A DNA stretch of 64,000 nt. Source: Alligator mississippiensis (taxonomy: Eukaryota > Chordata > Crocodylia > Alligatoridae). The position numbers and the translations under genes are program-made. Location of the stretch: positions 304,498,956-304,562,955 of the forward strand of contig NC_081824.1 in assembly GCF_030867095.1 (NCBI RefSeq), written 5' to 3'. This document shows, one piece after another, positions 22,702-34,221 of the stretch; position 1 is the first letter of the stretch, and each line of letters starts with the position of its first letter. Below the pieces are notes generated by a model. It worked only from the letters and a program-made list of their open reading frames with translations. It did not search any database and had not been told where the DNA came from.

Positions 22702-23495
22702 TATCAGCTCGTATTCATACTGTGGTCTGTCATTACCCTCAAGTCCCTTTCATTTGTGGTACCAGTCAGTTTGGTGCCGCCAAGCCTGTAGGAGTGTTGG
22801 GGGTTGCTCATCCTGAGGTGGAACACTTTACATTTCTTGACATTGAGGAGGTGTGTTTGTACCCAAAAGCTTGCAAAGAACAATTTTTCCAACTATTTAG
22901 TGGGTCTAATAAAAGATTTTCTGAGCACTCTTACCACCCGTGCTTCTCTCAGGGACTGTTATCCTTTGGGCTTGAAGGATCGCCCCCTTAAGGTACGACC
23001 ATCCCTCGTGGACTCCCATCTCCTCTACCTTCTGGGCCCTTAGTGCCTCCCCCACTAGTCCTCTAAGCTCATTGAAATTGGCCCTTCTGAAGTCAAGGGC
23101 TTTAGCCTTGGTGTGAGCCCTTTGTTGGATAATGAAATCTAGCAGGTGATGATCACTATTGCCTAGGTGGTAGAGGACCTGGAGTCTCCTCACCAGGTCA
23201 TCCCTGGTGGCCAGGACCAGGTCCCTGGTGGCATTACCCCTAGTGGGGCTGTGCACTTCCTGGGTAAGGTGAACGTCCTATAATACAGCCAGGAACATAT
23301 GCGAGCGGTCAGACCTGGCTGTCTGCTCCTCCCAGCAAAAGTCTGGGTAGTTTAGGTCACCCATGACAATAACATCCCTTGACCCAACCGCCTCCATAAA
23401 CTGACTGGAGAAGTCCTGGTCTAGCTCTTCCCCCTGGTTGGGTGGTCTGTAGTAGACACCCATTGTAAGGTCCCTTTCGCCTCGCACCCCACCTT
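22702..23495 (-). pseudogene. CR1 LINE 5' part, inverted relative to its 3' part
   Basis: Reading the minus strand from 23495, the endonuclease region comes first ('GVYYRPPNQGEELDQ' and 'VIVMGDLNYPDFCWE', the latter carrying the conserved GD.N box of AP-endonuclease-type LINEs). The linker follows ('FNELRGLVGEALRAQ'), then a SINE-like interruption near 22850-22920. Last come RT C-terminal pieces ('CKVFHLRMSNPQHSYRLGG', 'ERDLRVMTDHSMNTS'). Stops and frame breaks make it dead. Together with 23500-23908 it forms a 5'-inverted insertion. Confidence 0.85.
22850..22925 (+). repeat. SINE-tail-like segment in CR1
   Basis: AAAGCTTGCAAAGAACAATTTTTCCAACTATTTAGTGGGTCTAATAAAAG is shared with 39334-39380 ('GAAAGCTTGCAAAGAGCAATTTTTCCAACAGTTTAGTTGGTCTAATA'). 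It looks like a SINE tail or a shared 3' domain. Confidence 0.6.
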
Positions 23496-23499
23496 AGAG

Positions 23500-23908
23500 T
23501 CTTAAAAGACAAACCATATGAGGAAAGGCTGAGGGACCTGGGACCCTTCAGCCTGAAGAAAAGAAGGCTGAGAGGGGACCTGGTAGCAGCTTACCGCTGT
23601 ACTAGGGGAGTACATCAAGGGCTCAGTGAGCAACTGTTCACCAGGGCACCCTAGGGGAAAAGTAGGAGTAATGGCCACAAACTCCTGGAAAATTGATTCA
23701 GGCTCAACATTAGGAAAAACTTCTTCACAGTCAGGGTGTCCAGATTGTGGAATAAGCTCCCTCCAGAGGTGGTACAATCACCTTCCCTAGAAATCTTCCA
23801 GAGACTAGACCTTGCTGGGGTCACCTGATCCCCAGTTATCTATCCTGCTGGGTGCAGGGGGCTGGACCCAATGATCTTCCAAGGTCCCTTCTGGCCTTAC
23901 AATCTATG
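23500..23908 (+). mobile_element. CR1 LINE 3' part
   Basis: 'KPYEERLRDLGPFSLKKRRLRGDLVAAYRC' encoding DNA, then 3' UTR to CAAGGTCCCTTCTGGCC...AATCTATGAATG. This is the expected last third of a CR1, plus orientation, and directly abuts the inverted 5' part. Confidence 0.92.
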
Positions 23909-24504
23909 AATGTCAACAGAATGTACATGAGAGCTGTATTAAACGAACATCCAGTTTCCAGAGTCAAGATCTCAAATGTTAAAAGACTTTTTGCGTGTGC
24001 ACGAGGCAGTGCAACTACAGTACTCAAATGTTTTTCCTGAAAAATACCTGCATCCTAAGGTTGGCGATATTTTGCAGCAGGAGGCCACTTTATTGGAGCT
24101 TAGCCCCAAGCACAGACATACCCAACTTAGCTCGTGCCACCAGCACTAGAGCAGGAGTCACTGCTACAACCCTCCCACCCCCAACAAGCAGTGCTGCCAC
24201 CATGGCCTCTCTGCCACCCAGACAAAGTCCCCCCCCCTTACCAAAATGGCACACAAGCCCCCCTGGCTCAACAAGTCAGATCAGTTTACCTGCCATATGT
24301 TGCCAACTACTGCTTATATCAGGAGGTGCACAGGCTCAAGGAATGGATCACAGTTGTTTACAAAGGAGACTGAACTACACGACTCTTGCCTCATTAGTTC
24401 AGTTAACTGGAAAGTATATACTAGCTATACTAGGGAGTACAGGAAGAGAAATGGGAATGCTAGGGAGTACAGGAAGAGAAATGGGCAAATCGATGTCCTA
24501 GAAA

Positions 24505-25018
24505 CTAGAGATGCACTGATACATAGGTCCATATCATACCCGCACTGGTGTGCGTGCATCTGTGTGCACACGCAAGCGGGGGGGATCAACATTATCGGCA
24601 ATCGGCTTTTTTTTGGCTGATGTAGCCAATAAATGCAGCATGCATGTTCACAGCTGCAGCATGCACCTGGCCAGGAGTGCAGCCCTGCAGCCTGGAGAGC
24701 AGCATGTAAGTCTGGTAAGTCTGTTGGGGTCCTCAGGGATATGCATAGCAGTGGGAGCTGCCCCCATGTCTCCTGGATGAGTTACCAGCTCCATCCTGCA
24801 CCCTGCCACACCTGGGCGGTGCCTGCCCCAGCCCCATTCCCTCCTTCAACGCAGGGTTCTTGATCTGCCCCCTCCCCCTCCCCCCCCAACAGACTTACCA
24901 GCAGATGCCACTGTCTGGGCTGCAAAAATCAGCAATCGGATCAGTATTGGCTGATATGGCTAGTCAATAATCAGCCATCAGTATCAGCCGCAAAAAGTCT
25001 TTATTGGTGCACCCCTAC
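24505..25018. mobile_element. hAT-like element with AGRGRTGCACYGATA termini
   Basis: The left end is AGAGATGCACTGATACATAGG; the right end inverted is AGGGGTGCACCAATAAAG. The subterminal sequence is rich in ATCGGC/CAGCC..AATCAGCC. TAGAAACT on the left and TAGAAACC on the right look like a TSD. The interior is GC-rich and non-coding. Confidence 0.7.
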
Positions 25019-25019
25019 T

Positions 25020-25660
25020 AGAAACCTGACTCTCCCCCTGCCTATCTGCAAGACAGAAACCAATTGTATATTCTCCATGTCCTGGATGCTTAACTTGGCA
25101 CAGTTGAGATTTTACACACCTCACACAACTGAAACTTAAGTCAATGGAAGCTGCATTTGAAACAAAGTGCTCTATAATATTAAAGGGCTCCAGGAAAAGA
25201 AAAAAAACAGGCCCTAAGTAACTAATTGGGGAGTGGAAGTAAAATTATATTTAATTGCGATCTTAATCTGTGCCTGTACTCCCCATTTGTAAGATGGGAA
25301 CTATACAGACTTCTCATCTTTGAAGATTAATTCACTAGTATTTGTGAAACACTCAGATACTGTAGTGAGAGCACCACAGAGAAATTCATAAGGAAATTAA
25401 TAATTCTGTAGTCAGCACTGAGCTGGATGGTATACCCTAAACATAGCCTAGGACTAAACATGTAATGACAAGAAATACTGGATGGCTACTTATTTAGTGA
25501 TCCCTTGGGCATCTTGTATACTGAAAGAAGTCAGGAGTCCTGTGAAAAGCTAGGTATACATTGACATAATTAAAAAACAAATATGCCTCATAATGCATAT
25601 GCACAAGAGGGGCAAACTAAGGTTGCACAGGTAACTATTAATCTAACGTTTCCTAACTCT
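25020..25660. other. AT-rich non-coding sequence
   Basis: No feature seen. Confidence 0.5.
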
Positions 25661-25661
25661 A

Positions 25662-25815
25662 GAGCATAGAGGGCCAACCGTTTTTGGTAGGCATGACAGA
25701 TTAGGTCCCCACCCTCCCCACATGCCACTCTGATCCCCTCCCCCTGCCTTATTTGCTGCTTTACTTTTTGCTCCCTGGCTCCTGCTGCTGTGCTGCCTGT
25801 CCTTTCCCCAAAAGG
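25662..25815. mobile_element. hAT fragment (2703 family)
   Basis: TAGAGGGCCAACCGTTTTTGGTAGGCATGACAGATTAGG resembles the left end of the 2703-2911 element. The right end is missing. Confidence 0.6.
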
Positions 25816-27095
25816 ATTTTAGAGATATGCAAGGAGGAAGCATTATGGGCCAAGATACAGAGATAAGAAAACAGAGTAGAATGGCAAACCACAAGCATGA
25901 GTAACTAACAGCACAGAAGTGCTGCTTCTAGTGACCAATAGAGACTACAGTAATTCTCAGAACTTTCAGCAACAAGGTTAAGCCATAATTAATGACAGCT
26001 TTCTAGCTGGTTTAGATTCTCATACATCTAATATATCTGCACTCTTAATTCCTCAAAAGCCCAAAGTTGCCTGTTCATTACTTAAATATTTAGGATTTTC
26101 AAGACAAATCTGGTTTCTCCTACAATTTCAAATTAAAATTGTCCTTACACGATGGATGTTATTCAAGCAACCAACCAGGGTTTTGCAAAGAAGGATGCTG
26201 CTATCTGTGGGACTCCCTCCTTACTTATTGCAGAAGTTGGAAGGTATTTCACAAATAAAGCATAGAAGTGTAAGAACAGAATTGGCTGGTCTTGTGAATG
26301 CCACTGGAGAACTGCATTCTATCCCAGCCCCATCCCTTGTGCTGCACAAACCAAGCTTTCCACAGGTTTCATTGTATTTTTCATTTTTCCAGTGTTTAAC
26401 TTGTAGCAGTTAAAGCCTAGTTTGCTGACATATTAAGGAAGTATGACTACAATCAAAAACAATATAAAAAGTATGCTTCAAATTCAGGCATTAGGAGCAT
26501 CAAGTTTGGAATTAATGACAGAAGACTTATTTGACATTTCTAGCCTTTGTATTCATGTCTCAAATCCTCTTCTGTAAGAGAGAAAAATCACCTTACTACT
26601 TAATGTGCTGTAAAGATTAATGCATTATTGTTTGCACAGCAATTGAGATACTAAGGTAATGAGCACCACAGAAAAGCCCATGAAGAAATTAATCCTGGGG
26701 TACTCAGTGCAGAGTTTGGGTGATGTGAAATAAATATTGAAGACCTATCAATTTCACTGAGCAACATCCACTCTGTGCACTGAACTAGGCACAGATCCAG
26801 TAACAAAACTGTACAGACACTTAGATTTTCACAGTGAACCAAAAATGGGACAAACTGAGTTTACATGGGCAACCTGTGAACTTCAATGTATTTAAATGAA
26901 GTGCTGTATGTTACTATAATTAATCTTCCAATTCAGGTTTAAGCTAATATTTACAAGGGAAATTTGAAATATTAGTTTATATTCCCAAATGTTTGTGAAG
27001 TTGAAGTTTCTTTTTATCACTCGTTCTTCACATCATGCTATTCCCAAAACATTTTGCCAAGCAATGGTGAAAAATCTGATAACCAGGTAAATGAA
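25816..27095. other. AT-rich non-coding sequence
   Basis: A plus-strand frame near 26153-26265 (MDVIQATNQGFAKK...) looks faintly protein-like but has no recognised family and no splice or promoter support. Otherwise nothing. Confidence 0.45.
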
Positions 27096-27097
27096 TA

Positions 27098-27637
27098 CAA
27101 GGAGTCCTTGACTTACAACGTTTATAAACTGAAACCATGTTTCAACTTTCTGTCAGTTTCGACTTTACAACAACTGATCCGATGCAACACCACGCCAGAA
27201 TACAAGTTCCCTGTGTCACTCATCTCCCTGGAGAACATCTGTCCAAGCTTCCTTGGACACTTTCTTTAAGAAAGCAGACAAGACTCCAGAAAAACCTGCA
27301 GCCAAGACTCCTGAGAAGACTTCAGCCAAGAACCCTTCAAAAAGTCCAAACAAGCACCTTTCAAAAAGTCCAGCAAAGTCACCTCAAGGAAGTCCTTCCA
27401 AATCAATATGATTGCTATTTACAATATAAATATATTAATGTGGCTTTATTACTCATCTATAATTGATCGAGTACAAAATTCTGGGGTATTTTTGGTGAAA
27501 ATAGGGTATTGGGCCTTGGTTCAGGAACCAATCCCCCATTTATAATATTGTTTCTAATGAAAAAATTGGTTCCAAGTTACAAACGTTAAGACGCGGTTTT
27601 CAGGAACCAATTGTGTCGTAAGTTCAAGGACTACCTG
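27098..27637. mobile_element. Tigger/pogo-like element with transposase tail remnant
   Basis: TA flanks on both sides. Termini are CAAGGAGTCCTTGACTTAC and, inverted, CAGGTAGTCCTTGAACTTACG. Near the middle is a short open segment encoding SVQASLDTFFKKADKTPEK and then a K/P/S-rich tail ending in a stop (about 27239-27411). The 'LD.FFK' motif recalls C-termini of pogo-type transposases. This is a deletion derivative, not an active element. Confidence 0.72.
27239..27411 (+). pseudogene. transposase C-terminal remnant
   Basis: The frame ...SVQASLDTFFKKADKTPEKP is followed by repeated K-T/S-P units (AAKTPEK, SAKNPSK, SPNKHLSK, SPAKSPQ) to a TGA at 27409-27411. The low-complexity basic tail resembles a nuclear or DNA-binding tail. 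The N-terminal domain and the DDE catalytic part are absent. The family link is inferred from position inside a TA-flanked element. Confidence 0.45.
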
Positions 27638-27639
27638 TA

Positions 27640-28475
27640 TTAGGTGGAGCATAAATGCCAGGAAAACAGAGCTTTTTCAGTTTCATTTACTGAGGAACGA
27701 GCTCTCTTTTCAAAATATTTAGATTAAAAAACAGAAGTTCTATACATTGCATGTGTATAAACAAACATACTGGCCCACCCAAATTCCATTTTATGCAAAT
27801 TCACCTTTCCATTAGAAGATAAAATCTCAACTGAAACATTTCATGCAATTATCAAGTGTCTGATGAAAATACAGTACATTTGAAGAAAGCAGCGTGCTTC
27901 AGTGTACTTCTTGCACGTACATATTCAATAAAGCACAGGAAAACTAAAAAATTCCTATCAATTAGATTCCCTATGACAATACTTTTGGGTTTTTTTGTTT
28001 TTGTTTTTGTTTTTTTAAGTACCTTTTTCAAGACCGCATTCCCAATGAAGCACCTTATTTAGTCAATACAAGCAGGGATTCCAAGAATACCATCCAAGAA
28101 AATACAAAGAAGAAAAAGTAAGGAGAGGAAGACAAGGGAATAACACCTGGAAGTAAGATGGATTGATTTAATTTAAGTCACCACGTGGAAAGCCTCAATT
28201 TAAATAATCTTTTTTTATCTATATTGCAGCTCTCTTCTAAAGAAAGATGAACTCTGGTATAACCATTAAATCTTGTAGATTTACAACTACATAGAGCCTT
28301 TACACTAGATTTGGCACATCATTTTGTTATCTAAAAAAGTTCATAATAACTACATGTACATTTATTTTGTTTTAAATAGCCATTAGATTTAAAAAAGCAA
28401 AACAACACAACATAAAAACCATTAGGAACAGGGTGCATAACCCAGAACTACCACCCAAGAAACTAGGATAGGGCA
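27640..28475. other. AT-rich non-coding sequence
   Basis: A poly-T/G stretch occurs near 27985-28020. No other feature seen. Confidence 0.5.
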
Positions 28476-28589
28476 GTGGCTCATCCAGGGATACTACTGT
28501 ATCCTAAGTGCTGTAAGACCCCTTCAGAAGTGCTGTGGTTCAGGCACTGCCACTGCAGCCAGGTGCAACTGCCCTGTGTATGTCCTTGC

Positions 28590-28672
28590 TCATTCTCAAC
28601 CAGAGTGTTGCCAAATTCAAGTTATGGAGGGGTGCCTTGAATCTAAAGAGCTGAAAACCACTGGGCAAGAGT
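28590..28672 (+). mobile_element. hAT MITE fragment ('CAGTGATTCTCAA' family)
   Basis: It contains CTCATTCTCAACCAGAGTG, GGGGTGCCTTGAATCTAAAGAG and AAAACCACTGG, matching ends of the 51016-51347 copy. The left limit is uncertain and may reach 28479. Confidence 0.5.
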
Positions 28673-28689
28673 CTGGCTCCCTTGCTTAC

Positions 28690-30000
28690 CTTTCTTTCTC
28701 TGTCATCCAGGTATGCATATTCCCAGGATGGAACAAGACTGGCCTCTTAAGGGGCACTAAGCTGGCTACTGATACCTCCCAAGTACCTTAGGAGGTACCT
28801 CCCAAGACAGAAGAGGATCTCTCTCCTGAGAACAGCCTCATTTTTGACCAAGCAAGGTTAGCTTAGACATCTAGTAGACAGGATATGATCTAGGCCCAAG
28901 TTCACAATGTTTGGAAAATTAAATTCCTAACCCATGTGATTTTAAAGATAACCTTCCAAATGTGAACTGATAAAGAAATCAATACAGCAGACAACCTCCA
29001 TTATTTGTCATCTGCAAAGCAGCGGTAGAGTAAAACTAACAATATGCTAGTTATTTTTGCTGCTATTTCTCACCTTTCTCTAGACAGCTAAAAAACATGC
29101 TGGGGGGGAGGGGGGGAGAATGTGAGCACTAGCACCACTGATAGGGAAAGCTAACAAGAAGAGGTCAATGAAGACATCAATTATTAGAGACACCACTAGA
29201 CTCCATCCCTGCACCTACCCCCACCTCTCCCTTTCCCATAATACATGCATCTTCACCAGCCTATTCCTCTCCAAGACCTGTCATATGCAAAAGGCAAGAT
29301 ACTGGAATAAAAGTTAGCTAAGAAAGTGAAAGAAAAAAAAAAAAAGCTTCACTTTTCAGCACTCAAGGACAGCCAATTTTCAAGTTCACACACCCACTAA
29401 CAAGAGGACAATAGCACTTCTGAACAGGGAGAGCCCTGGTAGGAATCTCCATCAGCAAGGACTTAATCTTCTCAACCAATGTTTTGACTTGGACCCCTCT
29501 TCTCACACTGCCTTCCTTCCCAACTTGATCAACAAGCAACTTAGAACATTTAAAGCCATGTATTCCCCAATAATACTGAAAGAAAAACATAAGAAAAAGG
29601 AACTAATGGATTTTTAAGTACCACAGAGGTAGTCAATGTCATTCATCTTACCTAACTAGGAAAATTACCCAGTACCAACTACTGTCACCAAAAGGGGCTG
29701 GTGACCATACAGAAACAAAGGACAGGCCATGTTACTCACAGTTTCAAAAACCACAGTTAAGCTCTTCTGACAAGCAGTAAGGAGAAGAGAAAAAGTGAAA
29801 TGAAAAAAATAGTAGAGGTATAGAGCATAGAGAAAATAAAGAAAATGGAATGAGGAAAATAAGAGCAAGATATCAGTCTCAAATACTTCACAAATAAAAA
29901 TAAAATCTCTTACAGGAAAGAGAAAAGCCAATTAAAAAGAAAGTTAACCATTTTAAAAGTGTATGGTAGAGACATTTAACTGGCTAGTTACAATTAAATA
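28690..30000. other. non-coding sequence with weak splice-like signals
   Basis: Two short minus-strand segments, near 28709-28757 and 29651-29695, have donor-like ends (GTAAGC, GTAAGA) and one open frame each, but poor acceptor tracts or no recognised protein. I do not call them exons. The G tract at 29101-29117 is low complexity. Confidence 0.4.
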
Positions 30001-30014
30001 CAGTACACAAAGAG

Positions 30015-30465
30015 TGCATCTACACAGGGTATTAAGGCGACGTGATAAACACTGGCGCAGTTTGCGCTGGAGTCAGCTGCTGCCAGACACAGTGTCTCCA
30101 CTTGCACCCAGGACAGCCGCAGTTTGAGTCAGGGTAGAGCAGACCTGGGCTGGCAAGGTGCCGGGTGAGGGGGTCAGCCCCAGGCTCCAGCATCAGGCAG
30201 TGAATGGGATGGCCAGGATATGAGGGTGCTAAAGTACAGGGCTAGGCAGCAAGCAGCCCCAGCACTTTAGCACTGTCATGCCCCAGCCAGCCTGTCACCA
30301 TCTACACATGCAGTCAGCACACACAATTATTCCACTGTAGGATAGTACTGTCCGGGACTAATTAACACAGTAAATTTACTGTGCCCTAATACCAGTGTAG
30401 ACAGTGACACTTTACTGCAGCACAAATTAGTCAACTCTGCAGTAAAGCAGTATATCCACCTAAAC
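30015..30465. mobile_element. MITE of the 'GCATCTACAC...TTACTGC' type
   Basis: GTGCATCTACACAGGGTATTAA at the left is answered by TTACTGCAG...CTGCAGTAAAGC and 'GTGTAGAC' at the right. It shares style with 45690-46040 and 44655-44770. A GC-rich insert (about 30110-30300) fills the middle. Confidence 0.5.
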
Positions 30466-30469
30466 AGTA

Positions 30470-32370
30470 CTTAGTTGTTTGTCCTTTAGAAGATGCAGGT
30501 TATAACTTTGGGATATGTGACCTTAGCAGTCTGACATCCCAGGTATTTCTCATGATATATTCAGGCTAGAAGACACTATCAAAGATTTTTCAAGTCTCAG
30601 ACTAATCTTTATCAACAGGTAATATCAAAATTAATAAATTGCTTCATAGCAAAGGTGGCAAGTCTGACACTTGGTGATTTTTTTTATTTATTTATTTTTT
30701 TTACATATTGAATAGGAATTTTGCTGAGTTCTTTACTGGAGACATTACCAAGTCATCTATTTTATTACCCCCATCATTCTCCCCCTCCCCCCAGTTTTAA
30801 AGACTACGCTTAAGTTTATTTTCTTGAGCTACTTATTGCAAAGTGCAGAGAACACTGATTTTGGCAAAATGACTGAAAATAATGGAAAACTAAGAGACAA
30901 TTTTAAACTTAAATGGGCTTCATCTCCAGAAGGCTCATGGAAAAACTATCCAGAAAAATTAAAAACAGCATGCCAGAAAAGTTGACAAATAAATTGGAAG
31001 AAAGAATGTCAGTATGTTAAAATGCAAGATTCAAAACTTTTGAATTTAAGGTTTTAGTGAAGTTAATGAAAACTCTGAGCAGCCAGAGGGCGTTTGCACC
31101 TTGGAAGAATAGGCAGCAGTGGAGCCTAAAATGGTAGAATAAATTACTGATCTTTTCTGGACAAAAGTATTTTATTTCCAGTCAAACTCTAAAATTCTAT
31201 ATTTTCTGAGACCATGCCAGTTTTTATATTACTGAAAATTATTACAACTGGACAACTTACATAGATTTGGATGAAGGAAGGGTCAAGTCATGAATGAATA
31301 ACCTTTCCTTTCTTTTCATAAATGAGAGCTATACAAAACATAATTAGTGACAAATTATGATTCTGTACGTTTCTATTGACAAATTTTAGTCCCTTTTCTT
31401 CTTCTAACCCCCATGAACTGAGACTAGGACAAAATGTGACTTCAAAACTCCCCTTTCCACCTTTTTAAAGTTAAGATCCTTGGATTTATTTCCATTAAAA
31501 TTCTTAAAATATGCTGAAGTGTTTTACCAGTAAAACACAAGCCTGAAAATAATAGTAGCTGCAAGAACTGTACATTAAGATACCAGTACCTTTAACAACT
31601 TCATTTGTTCCTACCTTATGATCTGCACTGCTAACAATAACAAAAACAGTTAAGGGGAAAAGACTCCTTTTCCCTTGCTTGTAAACTTTCATTTTTAGTA
31701 CAAACAGATGAAAAGAGCTACACCTTAACTCCCACCCAGCAAGTCTAATGTTGCTAGACTTTCCCACAGTGTTGACAAGGGAAACCCACCATCAAATGTT
31801 TAGTAGTAGAAGGATCTTATCTCAAATAGTTTTTACTTTTTCTTACATTCGTTCCTAAAGACCTACCAAATGTGACTCAGTTTCTCTCTCCCCTTTTTTT
31901 TGTAGGGCTACCTAGAATTTAAAGGAAAATCCACTTCATGAGCACACCCACTGCAAACATGCATAGTTAAGCAACTGCCTCAGTGTCTGCAGTACTGGCA
32001 CTGAAGAAATCTATAGTGTAAATGTGTTTTATTATACTCTTTGTGTACCAGAGAGGTGCATTGCTGAATCACTCTCTAAATACAGACTTAGTTTTTCAGG
32101 TCATTAGTAGTGGCATTCAACTACTTGCAAAAGGTGTCTTTTTTCTAGAAAAGACAGTATCCTATGTGTATCATGCCCTGTATAGCTAAAGAGGCCAGAA
32201 TTCAGTAAAAGTAGCCTAAAGAATTTTTCCTTAAACTTCTGAAACTGATAATTCCCAAACACCTTTCATCTCCAAGCACTCACTCCCTGAACTCTTCAAG
32301 ATAATTGAAAGTAAATTATAATAGCTTGTATATTGGTCTCACTAAAGTATCTGCCATTGCTTTAGATTCA
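30470..32370. other. AT-rich non-coding sequence
   Basis: No repeat termini or exon seen. Confidence 0.5.
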
Positions 32371-32371
32371 A

Positions 32372-32680
32372 GATTGACAAGATCTGGCCCATGGAGCTGG
32401 AGGGCTTTGCTTGTGCCCACAACCATGCCAAGGCTGGACAACAAGAAGCTACACTTGCACCACTGCTGCTTCTCCCCTCTCCTCCCCCACAGCTGCATAA
32501 ACACTGCTCTAGGCTGCCACGCAGCACCCCACTGGCTGGAAGATGTGCCTGTAAACACAGCCAGGAGCAGGAAAAGCCCCCAGTCACTGATGCACTGCTG
32601 AAGTCCCCTGGCCCACATCAAACCGAAGCTGGGTTGTTCCAGCCTGCAGCTTGTAAAAGTTGCCAGACACTATTTTAGAT
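32372..32680. mobile_element. GC-rich repeat of hAT type, boundaries uncertain
   Basis: A GC-richer block between AT-rich flanks, starting near 'GACAAGATCTGGCCCATGG' and ending near 'GTTGCCAGACACTA'. Overlapping frames on both strands have no recognisable domain. Confidence 0.35.
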
Positions 32681-32689
32681 TATTTTTGG

Positions 32690-33620
32690 CAGATGGCAGG
32701 AGGGGATGGGTACAAACTCTCACTAAGGGAGTCAGACAAAAACTATCTATGGCTTGTCTTTAATATATTCGTAAGACTGAAAGTCACAAAGGGAGTTTTC
32801 TTCTGTATAAACCTTTTTTCATGGGCAGAAAAGGCCTTCACTTGCATATGCATAAAAAGAATGGAATAAGAAAATCTCCCTCACAAATTATTTGTTAAGT
32901 ACTAATTAAGTATTAGTATTACTTAAGAGTAGAATTCAAATTGTTTAGCAAGCTTAAGTATTAGCAGCAAATTCAAAATTTACATGCAAATGTACCTTCT
33001 TCCCATCAAAAACATCTAAATATGTAACAAACTTTGACAAGAAAAAACATATTCACTTTTAATAGCAAAGATACTACAAAAATCTTCAACACTAACATTC
33101 CTGAAATCCTAAAATCTAAAACGCTGCTATAGAAGCTTTATAGTGCTATGGAGGGGAAGGGGGGAGAAACAGCAGCTTTGAAAAAAAAAAAAAAAAAAGA
33201 AAGGCAATTAAACTGTTTCAAATTCACAGTTTGTAGTTCTGTTTGAGTGCTTCAAAACTGTTCAATAAACCAAAGCATTCATTTTCAAAAGTAGCACTAA
33301 AATAAGCTCTGGATTTTGGAAAAAAATATGAAATGCAGATTTAAAAGAAAAAAACTGCATGTACTGAAACACAAAAACTACATTTATTTCACTGATGTTT
33401 GAAATGTGATTCCCAAAACTCGTGCCAACCACCAGAGGATAAAATAGCAAAAATCTAGTCAGCTACTTAAAATTTCTCTCCGATGTAAACAGAGTGAAAT
33501 TACTAGTTCCGTAAAAAGAACAGAATATGAATAAAGTAACAGGAATTAGGTGTGCTATTCCACTTCCTTTTTAGAAATAAAATTACACATTGAAATTAAG
33601 AAAATGAAAAGCACCCCCCC
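32690..33620. other. AT-rich non-coding sequence
   Basis: Contains an A tract near 33181-33200. No other feature. Confidence 0.5.
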
Positions 33621-33624
33621 TTAC

Positions 33625-33692
33625 CAGTAACATTAGAAGCTCGTAACAGAGCTCTCATTCCTTTCCTGTTGTCCAATATGTCAAACCATGCA
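33625..33692 (-). CDS. candidate internal coding exon (68 nt)
   Basis: The minus strand reads ...CTTAACCTAG, then 68 nt, then GTAAGGGGG. Only one frame is open: after one phase base it reads AWFDILDNRKGMRALLRASNVT, leaving a single G (phase 1 out). The other two frames stop early. Amino-acid composition is balanced and protein-like, unlike the repeat-derived frames nearby. The acceptor pyrimidine tract is weak. The incoming phase would match a hypothetical island exon ending at a GTGAGC donor (37747-37752 region, minus). I do not recognise the protein. Confidence 0.35.
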
Positions 33693-33909
33693 CTAGGTTA
33701 AGCCAAATTTAGCCTACTCAACAGGAACTACTTGAAGCATATACATGGGTCAAGGGAAATATTTGAAGTAAGGAAGTAAAACTAAGACACAAAAATCAAG
33801 CATTTTTTAACTGCCTGATGGCTGCCAACTGCCTGAGGTAGCCTGATGCTCCTGTTGATACTGCAAACCTGGAGGTCCTGGCTAGGGAATCTTGCCATTC
33901 TGCTTAGGG

Positions 33910-33997
33910 TCATACTGATTACCAAATTTGAAGCCAGGAAGGAATTCTTCCCCTGGGTCAGATCAGTATATACTGATGCCCAGTATGCCCAGTAGAG
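33910..33997 (+). mobile_element. CR1-like 3' sequence (part 1)
   Basis: GAAGCCAGGAAGGAATTCTTCCCCTGGGTCAGA is a 3' UTR block also seen at 19503-19545. It is interrupted by a hAT MITE and resumes at 34222. Confidence 0.6.
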
Positions 33998-34221
33998 CAG
34001 GGGGTCTCAAACTGTGGGTTGTGAGCCCCCAGGGGGTCATGAACAACTTAAAAGGGGGCCTCAAACTTCCCAGGGGGTATGTGCAACAGCACAGGAAAGT
34101 GGCACGTGGTGGCAGTGCGGAGTGGTGGATGGCAGTGGCAGCTGCCATGTGCGAGCTCCCCACCCTCCCACCCGCCATCCAGCACTCTGGGTTACAGTAT
34201 CACAAAGTTTGAGAAGCTCTG
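33998..34221. mobile_element. 224-bp hAT MITE with TSD
   Basis: It starts CAGGGGGTCTCAAACTGTGGG and ends AAGTTTGAGAAGCTCTG. The flanks CAGTAGAG and CTGTAGGG match at 6 of 8 bases. It splits a CR1-like 3' end. Confidence 0.8.

Noticed and set aside
26153..26265. Plus-strand frame starting MDVIQATNQGFAKK
   Set aside because: Looks faintly protein-like and precedes a GTATTT, but has no acceptor tract, no promoter and no recognisable family; short enough to be chance.
28709..28757. Minus segment open as LVPSWEYAYLDDRERK before GTAAGC
   Set aside because: Protein-like, but the acceptor side has no pyrimidine tract, and the same spot carries a strong acceptor on the opposite strand; support too balanced to call.
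29651..29695. Minus segment between GTCACCAG and GTAAGATG
   Set aside because: Splice sites acceptable but the open frame is short and hydrophobic, with no family match; listed only as a weak signal.
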